From: an uncultured Lachnospiraceae bacterium
GTDB taxonomy: Bacteria > Bacillota_A > Clostridia > Lachnospirales > Lachnospiraceae
DNA: 19,180 bases
Direction of reading: 5' to 3'
Assembly (NCBI GenBank): GCA_902787595.1
Contig: CADAHD010000013.1
Coordinates: forward strand, 1-19,180
Made by a program: the position numbers and the translations under genes. Of the stretch, positions 1 through 7,056 are shown piece after piece. Numbering within the stretch: the stretch's first letter is position 1; every line of letters begins with the position of its first letter. Below the pieces are notes generated by a model. That model saw only the letters and a list, made by a program, of their open reading frames with translations. It did not search any database and was not told the DNA's origin.

Positions 1-701
1 TGTACTTCAAACTGGCCTATGGCATCATTCCAGACAACCTGCACGAAATCCGGCCATGATTCCCTGGTAGTGTGTACTGCAAAAGAAACCCTGGGCCTGC
101 TCTCATTACGGATCTTGAACATCTTAGCCGTTTCGGAATTGATGCTCTCGGGAAGGATACGCTTTCCTATGATCGCATTTATAAAGGTTGACTTGCCTGC
201 CGAATATGTTCCTACCAGGCAAAGATTTACTTCGTTATTATTAAGTGCTTCCTTACGCTCCTCAAACTGAACACGGCGCTTGTGGAACATCTGCTTTGTT
301 TCGTTGCTCTTAAGCTCCTTCTCGAAACGTTCTATTGTCTCATCGCAAAATTCAAGGATCTGGTCGTATATTTCCGAAACGCTGGGCAGCTCCACATAAT
401 CAGCTACCTTAAATATCTGCTTGCCCTTCGTATCATTATAATCCTGGACCTTCTTCTGCAGATCCTCATAATCGATCTTGGTACCCTTAAAGGTTATGTT
501 GACATTATCTTTATTGAACTGTTCCCATATATCGTCAAAGAAACGGCTGCCCTGATTCTGAAGAAGAAATTCCGTCCCGGGTCCGTATTTCTGCAGGCGC
601 GGGCATTCTTCATAAGGTATTTCCACAAATTCACCTTTGAACCTGCCGCAGAATCGTACCTCTTTCTTTACAGGGTGATACATCAGCATGAGTTCTTTCA
701 T
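1..701 (-). CDS. Dynamin-family GTPase, N-terminal part (runs off left edge)
   Basis: Reading the minus strand from the ATG at 701 gives 233 uninterrupted codons that continue past the window edge, so the C-terminus is missing. Residues 1-155 form a charged, probably helical N-terminal region of no family I recognise. The P-loop is clear at residues 164-171 (GTYSAGKS), followed by STFINAIIGKRILP, and the Thr in SETAKMF (about 191) is a plausible switch I threonine. The GTYSAGKST-FINAIIG pattern is typical of bacterial dynamin-like proteins, which bind GTP and remodel or tether membranes; that role is family knowledge, not visible here. The start is supported by a GGAGG at 714-718 (about 12 bases upstream) and by a promoter at 781-809. 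The G3 and G4 motifs must lie outside the window. The gene appears to be transcribed on its own. Confidence 0.85.
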   Translation of the reverse strand, partial: MKELMLMYHPVKKEVRFCGRFKGEFVEIPYEECPRLQKYGPGTEFLLQNQGSRFFDDIWEQFNKDNVNITFKGTKIDYEDLQKKVQDYNDTKGKQIFKVADYVELPSVSEIYDQILEFCDETIERFEKELKSNETKQMFHKRRVQFEERKEALNNNEVNLCLVGTYSAGKSTFINAIIGKRILPESINSETAKMFKIRNESRPRVSFAVHTTRESWPDFVQVVWNDAIGQFEV

Positions 702-757
702 AAAAAAACGTAACCTCCGTGTTCCAAAATTGAAGGAATCCTTTAGCCAATCAAAAA

Positions 758-798
758 GGCCGTCATAAGCACATATAGTGATTATACCTAAGACGGCC
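758..798. repeat. Inverted repeat GGCCGTC/GACGGCC flanking a -10 element
   Basis: GGCCGTC at 758-764 and its exact complement GACGGCC at 792-798 are 27 bases apart. Partial matches extend a few bases inwards. One arm lies in the promoter spacer and the other just after the expected transcription start, so this looks like a split operator rather than an RNA hairpin. No T-run follows on either side, which argues against a terminator. Confidence 0.45.
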
Positions 799-809
799 AC
801 AAAATACAA
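781..809 (-). promoter_or_regulatory. Promoter of the dynamin-like GTPase gene
   Basis: On the minus strand there is TTGTAT (804-809), a 17-base spacer and a perfect TATAAT (781-786). Transcription would begin near 774, giving a leader of about 70 bases before the ATG at 701. An inverted repeat overlaps this promoter (see 758-798). Confidence 0.6.
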
Positions 810-883
810 GGGTTTTAGTGTAAGAAATCTACTAATTACAAAGTTTCTTCGTCAATATGTCCCCCAAGATCAAAACATAATGA

Positions 884-1609
884 TCAGCTGTCAAGCGCTG
901 CTGCAGTCTTAAGCGCCACTTCCATCATCTGGGTAAAGCTATTCTGTCTCTCTTCGGCAGAAAGCGCTTCACCGCTCAGTATATGATCAGATACCGTAAA
1001 CATGCCCAGAGCCTTCTTTCCGGCCTTTGCAGCGTTCATATAAAGTCCGGCCGTCTCCATCTCTATACAGAGGACTCCCATCTTTATCCAGCGCTCATTC
1101 GCATCCTCCTGAGCATCGTAAAAAGTATCCGAAGAAAGGATATTGCCCACATGATAGCGTGCGCCCACTTCATCCGCTTTTTCTATAGCCGTCTTTAACA
1201 GTCCATAATCCGCTATAGGGGCAAATGTGCCGGGCAGTTCAAACTGCCTTGCGTAATTGGAATTGGTGGAAGCTCCCATAGCAAATACCAGATCCCTTAC
1301 CTTAACATTCATGTTGATGGATCCTGTGGATCCGATGCGGATGATATTCTCCACGCCAAAGAAATTGTACAGTTCGTAGCTGTATATGCCTATCGAAGGG
1401 ATACCCATTCCGCTGGCCATAACACTCACCCTGTGTCCGTCATAGGTGCCCGTATAGCCCTGTACGCCTCTCACATTATTGATGAGCTTTGCATCCGTAA
1501 GGAAATTCTCTGCAATGAACTTTGATCTCAACGGATCACCCGGCATCAGCACGGTCTTTGCAAAATCCTCAGGTGTAGCGTTAATATGCGGTGTAGGAAA
1601 TGCTGCCAT
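884..1609 (-). CDS. deoD: Purine nucleoside phosphorylase, DeoD type
   Basis: A 241-residue protein, the usual length for the hexameric bacterial enzyme that splits purine (deoxy)nucleosides with phosphate into free base and (deoxy)ribose-1-phosphate in the cytoplasm. Residue for residue it follows the E. coli enzyme with an offset of four: H8, the phosphate-binding G24 and R28 (MPGDPLR), R91 and S94 (RIGSTGS), the ribose-binding E183-M184-E185 (IEMETAG) and the catalytic general acid D208 (VSDH). The ATG shares one base with the TAA stop of the preceding anti-sigma-like gene (TAATG) and has an AAGGAGG site inside that gene, so the two are probably translationally coupled. This makes it the third gene of the sigma-factor operon. 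I see no convincing terminator between its stop and the next promoter at 809. Confidence 0.95.
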   Translation of the reverse strand: MAAFPTPHINATPEDFAKTVLMPGDPLRSKFIAENFLTDAKLINNVRGVQGYTGTYDGHRVSVMASGMGIPSIGIYSYELYNFFGVENIIRIGSTGSINMNVKVRDLVFAMGASTNSNYARQFELPGTFAPIADYGLLKTAIEKADEVGARYHVGNILSSDTFYDAQEDANERWIKMGVLCIEMETAGLYMNAAKAGKKALGMFTVSDHILSGEALSAEERQNSFTQMMEVALKTAAALDS

Positions 1610-2514
1610 TATTTTACCTCCTTATCACTTTCTGTTTCATTCTCTATTATCTCACGCCCAGCTGCGAGCATGGTGCCGTCTTCTGTTATGCGGTAGTGAT
1701 ATGCAAAACTGCCGGTACTGAAATCTATTGTATATAAAACGCCGTAGGTGGTATGTGTAACGCTGCTTATGCTGTGTGACAGGACATCTTCCTTTGCCAC
1801 GCCCGCGTCCTTAAGAACTGCCGCATAAGCGCTCTCATCCGTCAGCTTGATATTGTCATAGATCTCCTCATCTCCTCTGTTAGGCTGGGGATCGTCATCT
1901 ATCGGATCCGCAGAAGCGATATTCTCAGATACCGTCTCTTCACCGCTGCCTGTCAGCAGTTCTCCCGCAGGATCAACGGTAGCTACCAGCGCATCCGCAT
2001 TGCCCTCCTGCACAGCCACGGGTTCCTCGGTTTCGGGAAGCGGATCTGTAACTTCGATATCCACCTCTCCGGTCTGAGCAGCCGCGCTCTCCTGTCTGGA
2101 TTCCTGCCTGTTCTTGGCAACCAGAAGTATGGTGTCGAGCTGATCGATACTGTAGGCTGCCAGCTCTTCAGGCGTATACTCGGGATCGATCTCCACTATG
2201 CGATCTATCAGAAGCGCTCCGCCCTCGCTTACTCCGCTATGTCCTGCGGGATCAAGCTGCACAACGTCTCCGCCTTTGCCGCCATGATAATATATGAACA
2301 TGCCCACATTCAGGACCAGCATAAGGGCTGCCGCCGAAGCCAGAAGCGGTATCCATACCGAAACGCGTCTGTGCTTTCTGCCGCTCAGATCCATAGGAAC
2401 GATGGCATCGTTCTCACGGCCGGCCTCAATGCGTTCATAGACCCTGTCCATAACATCCGGAGTGACTTTGCCGGCTGCGCGCCGGAGCTTTTCTTCCAAT
2501 TCCCTGTTAGTCAT
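1609..2514 (-). CDS. Membrane anti-sigma-factor-like protein with PepSY-like C-terminus
   Basis: Probable regulator of the ECF sigma factor encoded just upstream. From the ATG at 2514 it has 301 residues: a charged cytoplasmic segment (1-50), one membrane span (about 51-76, WIPLLASAAALMLVLNVGMF), then an acidic, low-complexity outside segment and a terminal domain (about 230-290) whose pattern, DESAYAAVLKDAGV followed by Y-x-I-x-F and a final strand, resembles PepSY domains. I chose ATG 2514 because AGGGG lies seven bases upstream; a TTG at 2544 would overlap the sigma gene and has no ribosome binding site. It follows the sigma stop codon after 16 bases and overlaps deoD by one base. No zinc-binding HxxxCxxC motif is visible, so it is not a classical ZAS anti-sigma factor. 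The anti-sigma role is inferred from gene order and topology. Confidence 0.75.
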   Translation of the reverse strand: MTNRELEEKLRRAAGKVTPDVMDRVYERIEAGRENDAIVPMDLSGRKHRRVSVWIPLLASAAALMLVLNVGMFIYYHGGKGGDVVQLDPAGHSGVSEGGALLIDRIVEIDPEYTPEELAAYSIDQLDTILLVAKNRQESRQESAAAQTGEVDIEVTDPLPETEEPVAVQEGNADALVATVDPAGELLTGSGEETVSENIASADPIDDDPQPNRGDEEIYDNIKLTDESAYAAVLKDAGVAKEDVLSHSISSVTHTTYGVLYTIDFSTGSFAYHYRITEDGTMLAAGREIIENETESDKEVK

Positions 2515-2530
2515 CCTTTTTCCCCTTTTC

Positions 2531-3046
2531 TCATTCCCCTTCAATGATGCGCCTCATCTTCTTGAGTGCCCTGTTATACTTGGACAGGACCGTTGCCAGC
2601 GGCATGTCCAGCATATCGGCGATCTCCCGGTGTTTGAGGCCTGCCACAGCATGCAGCATGACAATCTGGCTTTCTTCCTCACTCACGCCCGCTACAGCCG
2701 CTTCCAGCACCATTCTGTCTTCTGTGTTAAAACGCGCCGATTCATCCACTATGGCATCCCATTCGTACTCCGGGATATCGGTATATCTTTTTCCTGCCCT
2801 CAGTTTCATTAACGAAAGATTGCGGGCTATTGTAAGTATCCATGCCATGGGCTTTCCCTGACTCGTATACTGCGAAGCATTCAGGTAAACCTTAACGTAT
2901 GTATCCTGAAGTATGTCTTCAGCGTCCTCGGCATTCTTTACGATCGAAAGAATATATGCGTACACAGCAGAAGATGTCTGCTTATAAATTGTCTCCAGGG
3001 CATCAGCATGCCCGTTTGCCACGCGCTTCAGCGCCCTGTCTAGCAT
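2531..3046 (-). CDS. ECF-type RNA polymerase sigma factor
   Basis: A small sigma-70 family factor of 171 residues. The N-terminal half contains region 2 (YKQTSSAVYAYILSIVKNAEDAEDILQDTYVKVY, with the characteristic DAEDILQDT core). A linker follows, then region 4 (SEEESQIVMLHAVAGLKHREIADML and PLATVLSKYNRALKKM), the helix-turn-helix that reads the -35 element. The length fits ECF factors, which lack regions 1 and 3. Two starts are possible: ATG 3058 abuts the AGGAGG at 3059-3064 with no spacing, so I prefer ATG 3046, which lies 12 bases after it. The gene heads an apparent operon with the membrane anti-sigma-like protein and deoD. Its regulon cannot be read from this window. Confidence 0.9.
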   Translation of the reverse strand: MLDRALKRVANGHADALETIYKQTSSAVYAYILSIVKNAEDAEDILQDTYVKVYLNASQYTSQGKPMAWILTIARNLSLMKLRAGKRYTDIPEYEWDAIVDESARFNTEDRMVLEAAVAGVSEEESQIVMLHAVAGLKHREIADMLDMPLATVLSKYNRALKKMRRIIEGE

Positions 3047-3070
3047 CTTCTTTTCCATCCTCCTGATGGG

Positions 3071-3100
3071 ATAATGTCTAAAGAGGCATTTTTATTTCAA
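3071..3100 (-). promoter_or_regulatory. Possible promoter of the sigma-factor operon
   Basis: On the minus strand TTGAAA (3095-3100), an 18-base spacer and CATTAT (3071-3076) precede the sigma gene. The -35 overlaps a small AT-rich palindrome (3096-3111) that might also end the upstream kinase-like gene. The expected start would leave almost no leader before the ribosome binding site, so this is weak. Confidence 0.25.
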
Positions 3101-3112
3101 AAAAATTTGAAT

Positions 3113-3709
3113 TTATACACAGGACTTGATAAGCTCCACAGCCTTATCGATACCAAGCTTTCCGGTATTTATCGTGATATCGTAAAAACGGCTGTCCCCC
3201 CAGTCATGATCCGAATAATAATTGTAGTATGCGGCGCGGTCCTTATCACCTCTTTTGCAGATCGCAACTGCTTTCTCACGGCTTATCTTATCCCATTCCA
3301 TGACACGCCCCGCCCTGAAATCCATATCGGCGTGTATGAAAACGTTCAGAACATCAGGCATATCCGAAAAGACATGATCCGCGCAGCGTCCGATGAAAAC
3401 TCCGCCCCCTTCCTGCGCAAGCTTTCGCATGGTATCGAACTGTGCAAGGTAAAGATCCAGCACGAGAGGTCTCTGATAAGACAGACCGTAATTGTTGATC
3501 CCCATAGCCAGCGAATAAAGAAAACTATTGGTCGGCTTCTCATCATGCATCTCAAATACCGCCTCACTGTAGCCGCTCTTTTTCGCCGCCGCTGCAAGAA
3601 GCTCCTTGTCATAATAAGGCATGTTCAGCTCTTTAGCCAGGCGTTTCCCGATTTCCCTGCCGCCGCTTCCAAGCTCTCTTCCGATAGTGATTATCTGTTT
3701 ATCTTTCAT
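3113..3709 (-). CDS. Cytidylate-kinase-like protein (Cytidylate_kin2 type)
   Basis: A 198-residue P-loop protein. Residues 10-21 (GRELGSGGREIG) are the modified Walker A typical of the cytidylate-kinase-like family common in Clostridia, in which two glycines precede Arg rather than the usual GKS/T. Other family features are PYYDKELL (31-38), the IGRCAD segment (107-111), a lid-like CKRGDKDRAAYYNYY (151-165) and DWGDSRFYDITINT (169-182). The family is assumed to phosphorylate a small substrate, but I know of no firm substrate, so it should not be called Cmk. AAAGGAGG at 3716-3723 supports the ATG start. The gene is divergent from cheY, with both promoters in the 142-base gap, and is separate from the sigma operon that follows. 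Confidence 0.85.
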   Translation of the reverse strand: MKDKQIITIGRELGSGGREIGKRLAKELNMPYYDKELLAAAAKKSGYSEAVFEMHDEKPTNSFLYSLAMGINNYGLSYQRPLVLDLYLAQFDTMRKLAQEGGGVFIGRCADHVFSDMPDVLNVFIHADMDFRAGRVMEWDKISREKAVAICKRGDKDRAAYYNYYSDHDWGDSRFYDITINTGKLGIDKAVELIKSCV

Positions 3710-3748
3710 AGTCGGCCTCCTTTCTTTTCGTGTTCTTTATCTGTCTGT

Positions 3749-3754
3749 ATTATA
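3749..3754 (-). promoter_or_regulatory. Extended -10 promoter of the cytidylate-kinase-like gene
   Basis: The minus strand has TGGTATAAT, a perfect TATAAT at 3749-3754 with the TGn extension. No good -35 lies at 16-18 bases; TTGGCA at 3777-3782 is 22 bases away. An extended -10 may suffice. Confidence 0.5.
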
Positions 3755-3851
3755 CCACAGTACAAAATAAAAAGCTTGCCAAATAGCATTTTTTGTTGTA
3801 GTATATCAATAGTGTTTTGCGCAAAAACTAATTATTTAAGGAGTATATAAC

Positions 3852-4211
3852 ATGGCCAGGATACTTGTTGTTGATGACGCAGCATTTATGCGTATGATGA
3901 TCAAGGATATACTTACCAAGAACGGATATGAAGTAGCCGGTGAAGCAGAAAACGGTGTCGTAGCTGTTTCCAAATATACCGAGCTCAAGCCGGATCTGGT
4001 GCTTATGGATATTACAATGCCCGAGAAAGACGGAATACAGGCATTAAAAGACATCAAGGCTAACGACGGCGGCGCAAAGGTTATCATGTGCTCCGCTATG
4101 GGTCAGCAGGCAATGGTTATCGAAGCCATTCAGTCCGGAGCCAAGGATTTCATCGTAAAGCCTTTCCAGGCCGATCGTGTTATCGAGGCAGTAAAGAAAG
4201 TTGTTGGTTAA
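3852..4211 (+). CDS. cheY: Chemotaxis response regulator CheY
   Basis: A 119-residue single receiver domain without an output domain. All active-site positions are intact: the acidic pair D8-D9 (VVDDAAFMR), phosphoacceptor D53 (MDITMP), S81 (CSAMGQQAM) and K103 (IVKPF). Stretches such as DDAAFMRMM and CSAMGQQAMVIEAI are those I know from the Thermotoga/Firmicutes CheY that binds the flagellar switch after phosphorylation by CheA, which suggests a flagellated or gliding chemotactic organism. AAGGAG at 3838-3843, eight bases before the ATG, supports the start. The gene stands alone here with its own terminator; no other chemotaxis or flagellar gene is in the window. A weak promoter (TTGCCA 3776-3781, TAGTAT 3799-3804) is possible. 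Confidence 0.95.
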   Translation: MARILVVDDAAFMRMMIKDILTKNGYEVAGEAENGVVAVSKYTELKPDLVLMDITMPEKDGIQALKDIKANDGGAKVIMCSAMGQQAMVIEAIQSGAKDFIVKPFQADRVIEAVKKVVG

Positions 4212-4221
4212 ATAAAAATTC

Positions 4222-4249
4222 AGCCCCGCCAAACGGCGGGGCTTTTTTT
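4222..4249 (+). terminator. Rho-independent terminator after cheY, probably bidirectional
   Basis: A perfect nine-base stem, AGCCCCGCC (4222-4230) with GGCGGGGCT (4235-4243), and an AAAC loop, followed by a run of seven T. On the minus strand the same stem is followed by TGAATTTTTATTT, so it can also end mtaD, which converges on it. A second small hairpin, CCGCC-TTGC-GGCGG at 4261-4274, lies before it for mtaD but has no T-run. Confidence 0.9.
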
Positions 4250-4285
4250 ATTGCTTTATTCCGCCTTGCGGCGGGGATACTCTCA

Positions 4286-5569
4286 CTATCCTATGCGTTC
4301 CATTATCTTTTCTGTTTCGTAATATATCCTCTCTTCATCCAGAGTCAGCGCTCTTCCGCCTTCCATCGTTATCCTGCCGTCTATGATCACGGTATCGGTC
4401 TCAAATCCGTTTGCCGAATAAGAAAGCGCTGCCACAGGATTATTCTTAGGCCACATTGACGGACGTTTCAGATCCATGATCACCAGATCGGCTTTCTTGC
4501 CGGCTTCTATGGACCCGCATATCTTATCCAGCGACAGAGCCCTGGCACCGTTTATCGTAGCCATCCTGAAGACTTCCTGCGCACTCACGCACTGAGGACT
4601 TAAATGAGTCCCCTTATGGATCAATGCAAGCAGGCTCATCTCATGTATCAGATTAAGCGAATTGTTACTTGCTGCGCCGTCCGTGCCCAGGCATACATTG
4701 ATGCCCTTCTCCGTCATTTCCGGCACAGGCGCAAAACCATTGCCCAGCTTCATATTGCTGGCAGGATTAGTCACAACGCTTACATTATGCTTTGCCAGTA
4801 TATCCATGTCTTTTTCATCTATCTGAACACAATGCGCAGCGATAAACGGACGTTCAAACAGCCCGCAGCGCTCTGCCAGCTCTATCGGACTGCAGCCATA
4901 GGTCTTTTGGCAGTTTTCTATCTCAGTCCTGCTCTCGGATAAATGCATATGGATGCCCATATCATTCTTTTTTGCTTCCTCTGCCACGATGCGAAGGAAT
5001 GCTTCATCGCAGGTATATGGCGCATGGGGTCCCAAACGGAAAGTAAGCCTGTCGCAATCCTTAAAAGCGTCCCTTTCTTCATACGCCTGCTTCAAACGGC
5101 TCGAACCGGCCTCATCATTTCCGCTGCCTACCAGGCCGCGGCTTATCACCGCTCTCATCCCGCTTTCCTTTACGGCGCGGGTAGTCTGCATGATATTCAT
5201 CTGCATATCATTAAAACAGGTAGTACCGCTTTTCATCATCTCAAGTATCGCCAGATTTGCGCCCCAGTATGCATCTTCATCAGTCATCTTCTGCTCGATG
5301 GGATCAACCCTGCCAAACAGCCAGTCCATAAACGAAAGATCGTCAGCCACATTACGCATAAAGGCCATATACGAATGTGTATGGGCGTTGATAAGTCCGG
5401 GGATCAGCAGTCTCTCATCGCCGTCTATGATCTTATCGGGGACAAAGCCTTCCGGTTCGGTTCCTACAGAGGCGATCACGGTATCCTTAATATACACGTC
5501 GGTACGTTTTACCTCCGCCTCCGGTTCACCGGGAAGGACTGCAAGGATGTCTTTGATCAGTATGTTCAT
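4286..5569 (-). CDS. mtaD: 5-methylthioadenosine / S-adenosylhomocysteine deaminase
   Basis: A 427-residue metal-dependent amidohydrolase of the MtaD/DadD group, which deaminates the adenine of S-adenosylhomocysteine, methylthioadenosine or 5'-deoxyadenosine to hypoxanthine and ammonia. The zinc site is complete: H63 and H65 (NAHTHSYM), H209 with the catalytic E212 (HMHLSE), H246 (AHCVQ) and D297 (GTDGAASNN). H182 lies in the family motif PHAPYTC. The length is normal for the family. AAAGGAG lies about nine bases before the ATG. It follows ahcY on the same strand after 131 bases that hold a repeat element. That neighbour makes S-adenosylhomocysteine the likely physiological substrate, but specificity within this group cannot be read with certainty from sequence. 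Confidence 0.88.
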   Translation of the reverse strand: MNILIKDILAVLPGEPEAEVKRTDVYIKDTVIASVGTEPEGFVPDKIIDGDERLLIPGLINAHTHSYMAFMRNVADDLSFMDWLFGRVDPIEQKMTDEDAYWGANLAILEMMKSGTTCFNDMQMNIMQTTRAVKESGMRAVISRGLVGSGNDEAGSSRLKQAYEERDAFKDCDRLTFRLGPHAPYTCDEAFLRIVAEEAKKNDMGIHMHLSESRTEIENCQKTYGCSPIELAERCGLFERPFIAAHCVQIDEKDMDILAKHNVSVVTNPASNMKLGNGFAPVPEMTEKGINVCLGTDGAASNNSLNLIHEMSLLALIHKGTHLSPQCVSAQEVFRMATINGARALSLDKICGSIEAGKKADLVIMDLKRPSMWPKNNPVAALSYSANGFETDTVIIDGRITMEGGRALTLDEERIYYETEKIMERIG

Positions 5570-5623
5570 AGCATAATGCTCCTTTTTATTATGATTATAG
5601 TTCTTTGGCAGAATTCAGTTCTG

Positions 5624-5690
5624 TCAAGATCCTTCGCTGCGCTCAGGATGACTGTGAGGCGCGCTCAGGATGACTGCGAGGCGCGCTTCC
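5624..5690. repeat. Palindromic intergenic repeat with 22-bp tandem duplication
   Basis: Between ahcY and mtaD lies GATCCTTCGCTGCGCTCAGG, part of an imperfect palindrome (ATCCT 5629-5633, AGGAT 5645-5649). The right half recurs as two 22-base units (5639-5660 and 5661-5682, one C/T difference) plus the start of a third. I recognise the core as an intergenic repeat seen in many unrelated bacterial genomes; this is from memory. No coding frame crosses it. Confidence 0.7.
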
Positions 5691-5700
5691 TTCCAAGCCT

Positions 5701-6948
5701 TTAAAGGTTGGAGGAATTAAGGTATCTCTCCTGCTCAGGTGTAAGCACGTCGATCTCTTTGCCTAGGAAGGCCAGCTTCTTGACAGCCACTTCACGATCA
5801 ACCGCTTCGGGAACGTCAATGAGCTTTTCCTTTAATTCCGCGCCATGTTCCACAAGATATTTAGCCGAAAGCGCCTGGATCGCAAAACTCATATCCATGA
5901 TCTCTGCGGGATGACCATCTCCGCAGGCAAGATTTACCAGGCGTCCCTCTCCCAGCACGGCAAGTGTGCGCCCGTTAGGCAAAGTATATCCCATGATGTT
6001 GTTTCGCAGTTCAGCGCTGCTTACCGCCATCTTTCTGAGCCCTGCCATATCTATCTCACAGTCAAAATGTCCCGCATTGCAGAGGATGGCGCCATCCTTC
6101 ATTTCGACAAAATCTTCTTCATCTATAACCTTATCGCAGCCTGTAACAGTTACAAAGAAATCACCCTTTGCTGCTGCCGCCTTCATAGGCATAACCTCAA
6201 AACCGTCCATAACTGCTTCGATAGCCTTGACCGGGTCGATCTCTGTAACTATGACCTTTGCTCCCAGTCCCTTTGCGCGCATAGCCACACCTTTGCCGCA
6301 CCAGCCATAGCCTGCGACCACGACTGTCTTCCCGGCCACTATCAGATTGGTAGTGCGGTTGATGCCGTCCCATACAGACTGCCCGGTACCGTAACGGTTA
6401 TCAAAGAAATGCTTGCACTGGGCATTATTGACTTTCACCATGGGGAATAAAAGCTTGCCCTCTCTGTTCATTGCCTCAAGGCGTATAATGCCCGTAGTAG
6501 TTTCTTCACAGCCACCGGTCACACCTGCTATCAGATCCTTAAACTCCGTATGCATCATGTGCACCAGGTCGCCGCCGTCATCGATTATGATATTGGGGCC
6601 TACAGAAAGGACCGCTCTGATATGCGCATCATATTCTTCTGCGGTGCAGCCGTGCCATGCATGTACTTCCAGCCCGTCAGCAACCAGCGCTGCCGCCACA
6701 TCATCCTGAGTAGATAAAGGATTAGAGCCCGTAACGAACATCTGCGCTCCGCCTGCTTTCAGCACCTTGCAGAGATAAGCCGTCTTTGCCTCAAGATGCA
6801 CGGAAAGAGCTATCTTCTTTCCTTCAAACGGTTTGGTTTTGGTGAATTCTGCTTCAAGGGTGCGCAGCAGATCGCAATGATCCTTAACCCAGGCTATCTT
6901 CATCGCGCCTGAAGGCGCTAAGTTTATGTCTCTTATTTCACTTGCCAT
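5701..6948 (-). CDS. ahcY: Adenosylhomocysteinase family; possibly S-inosylhomocysteine hydrolase
   Basis: A 415-residue NAD-dependent enzyme that cleaves S-adenosylhomocysteine, or its deaminated form, to homocysteine and a nucleoside, removing the inhibitory product of methyl transfer. The NAD-binding GYGWCGKG is at 213-220. Catalytic positions match the human enzyme: D124 (IDDGGD), E149 (EETTTG), D183-N184 (FDNRYGTGQS) and H294 (NAGHFDCEI). It is the short form: it lacks the roughly 40-residue insertion of many bacterial enzymes and the C-terminal Lys/Tyr tail that reaches the NAD of a partner subunit. The adenine-contact motif, HMTVETA in human, reads HLEAKTA here (51-57), a pattern I associate with archaeal and Thermotoga-like members. 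GGAGGAG before the ATG supports the start. The downstream neighbour is mtaD. Confidence 0.9.
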   Translation of the reverse strand: MASEIRDINLAPSGAMKIAWVKDHCDLLRTLEAEFTKTKPFEGKKIALSVHLEAKTAYLCKVLKAGGAQMFVTGSNPLSTQDDVAAALVADGLEVHAWHGCTAEEYDAHIRAVLSVGPNIIIDDGGDLVHMMHTEFKDLIAGVTGGCEETTTGIIRLEAMNREGKLLFPMVKVNNAQCKHFFDNRYGTGQSVWDGINRTTNLIVAGKTVVVAGYGWCGKGVAMRAKGLGAKVIVTEIDPVKAIEAVMDGFEVMPMKAAAAKGDFFVTVTGCDKVIDEEDFVEMKDGAILCNAGHFDCEIDMAGLRKMAVSSAELRNNIMGYTLPNGRTLAVLGEGRLVNLACGDGHPAEIMDMSFAIQALSAKYLVEHGAELKEKLIDVPEAVDREVAVKKLAFLGKEIDVLTPEQERYLNSSNL

Positions 6949-7027
6949 GATTGATCTCCTCCATACATATATCTTTCTTCAACTGTAATGTTCAAAGAAC
7001 GCCCCTTATTGCGCGCTCCGATTTAAC

Positions 7028-7056
7028 ATTATAGCTTATTCACAAAATGTTTTCCA
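7028..7056 (-). promoter_or_regulatory. Promoter of ahcY
   Basis: On the minus strand TGGAAA (7051-7056), a 17-base spacer and a perfect TATAAT (7028-7033). It overlaps the last codons of the upstream DUF2752 gene and gives a leader of about 70 bases. The leader contains a weak hairpin (6997-7002 with 7013-7018) followed by TTTGAA, which may partly terminate readthrough. I could not match the leader to a SAM or SAH riboswitch. Confidence 0.5.

Noticed and set aside
282..713. Plus-strand ORF at the left end
   Set aside because: It is antisense to the GTPase gene, whose P-loop and helical region are plainly coding on the minus strand.
2515..2544. TTG start at 2544 for the anti-sigma-like gene
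   Set aside because: It overlaps the sigma gene and has no ribosome binding site, while ATG 2514 has AGGGG at good spacing.
3074..3850. A 258-codon plus-strand ORF
   Set aside because: It lies opposite the cytidylate-kinase-like gene, whose protein has clear family motifs; this reading shows none and ends in promoter sequence.
3776..3851. Flagellar sigma-28 promoter for cheY
   Set aside because: No TAAA-N15-GCCGATAA-like pair is present; only a weak vegetative-type match is seen.
6949..7020. SAM or SAH riboswitch in the ahcY leader
   Set aside because: The leader is about 70 bases with one weak hairpin; I could not place the conserved cores of known SAM or SAH riboswitches.
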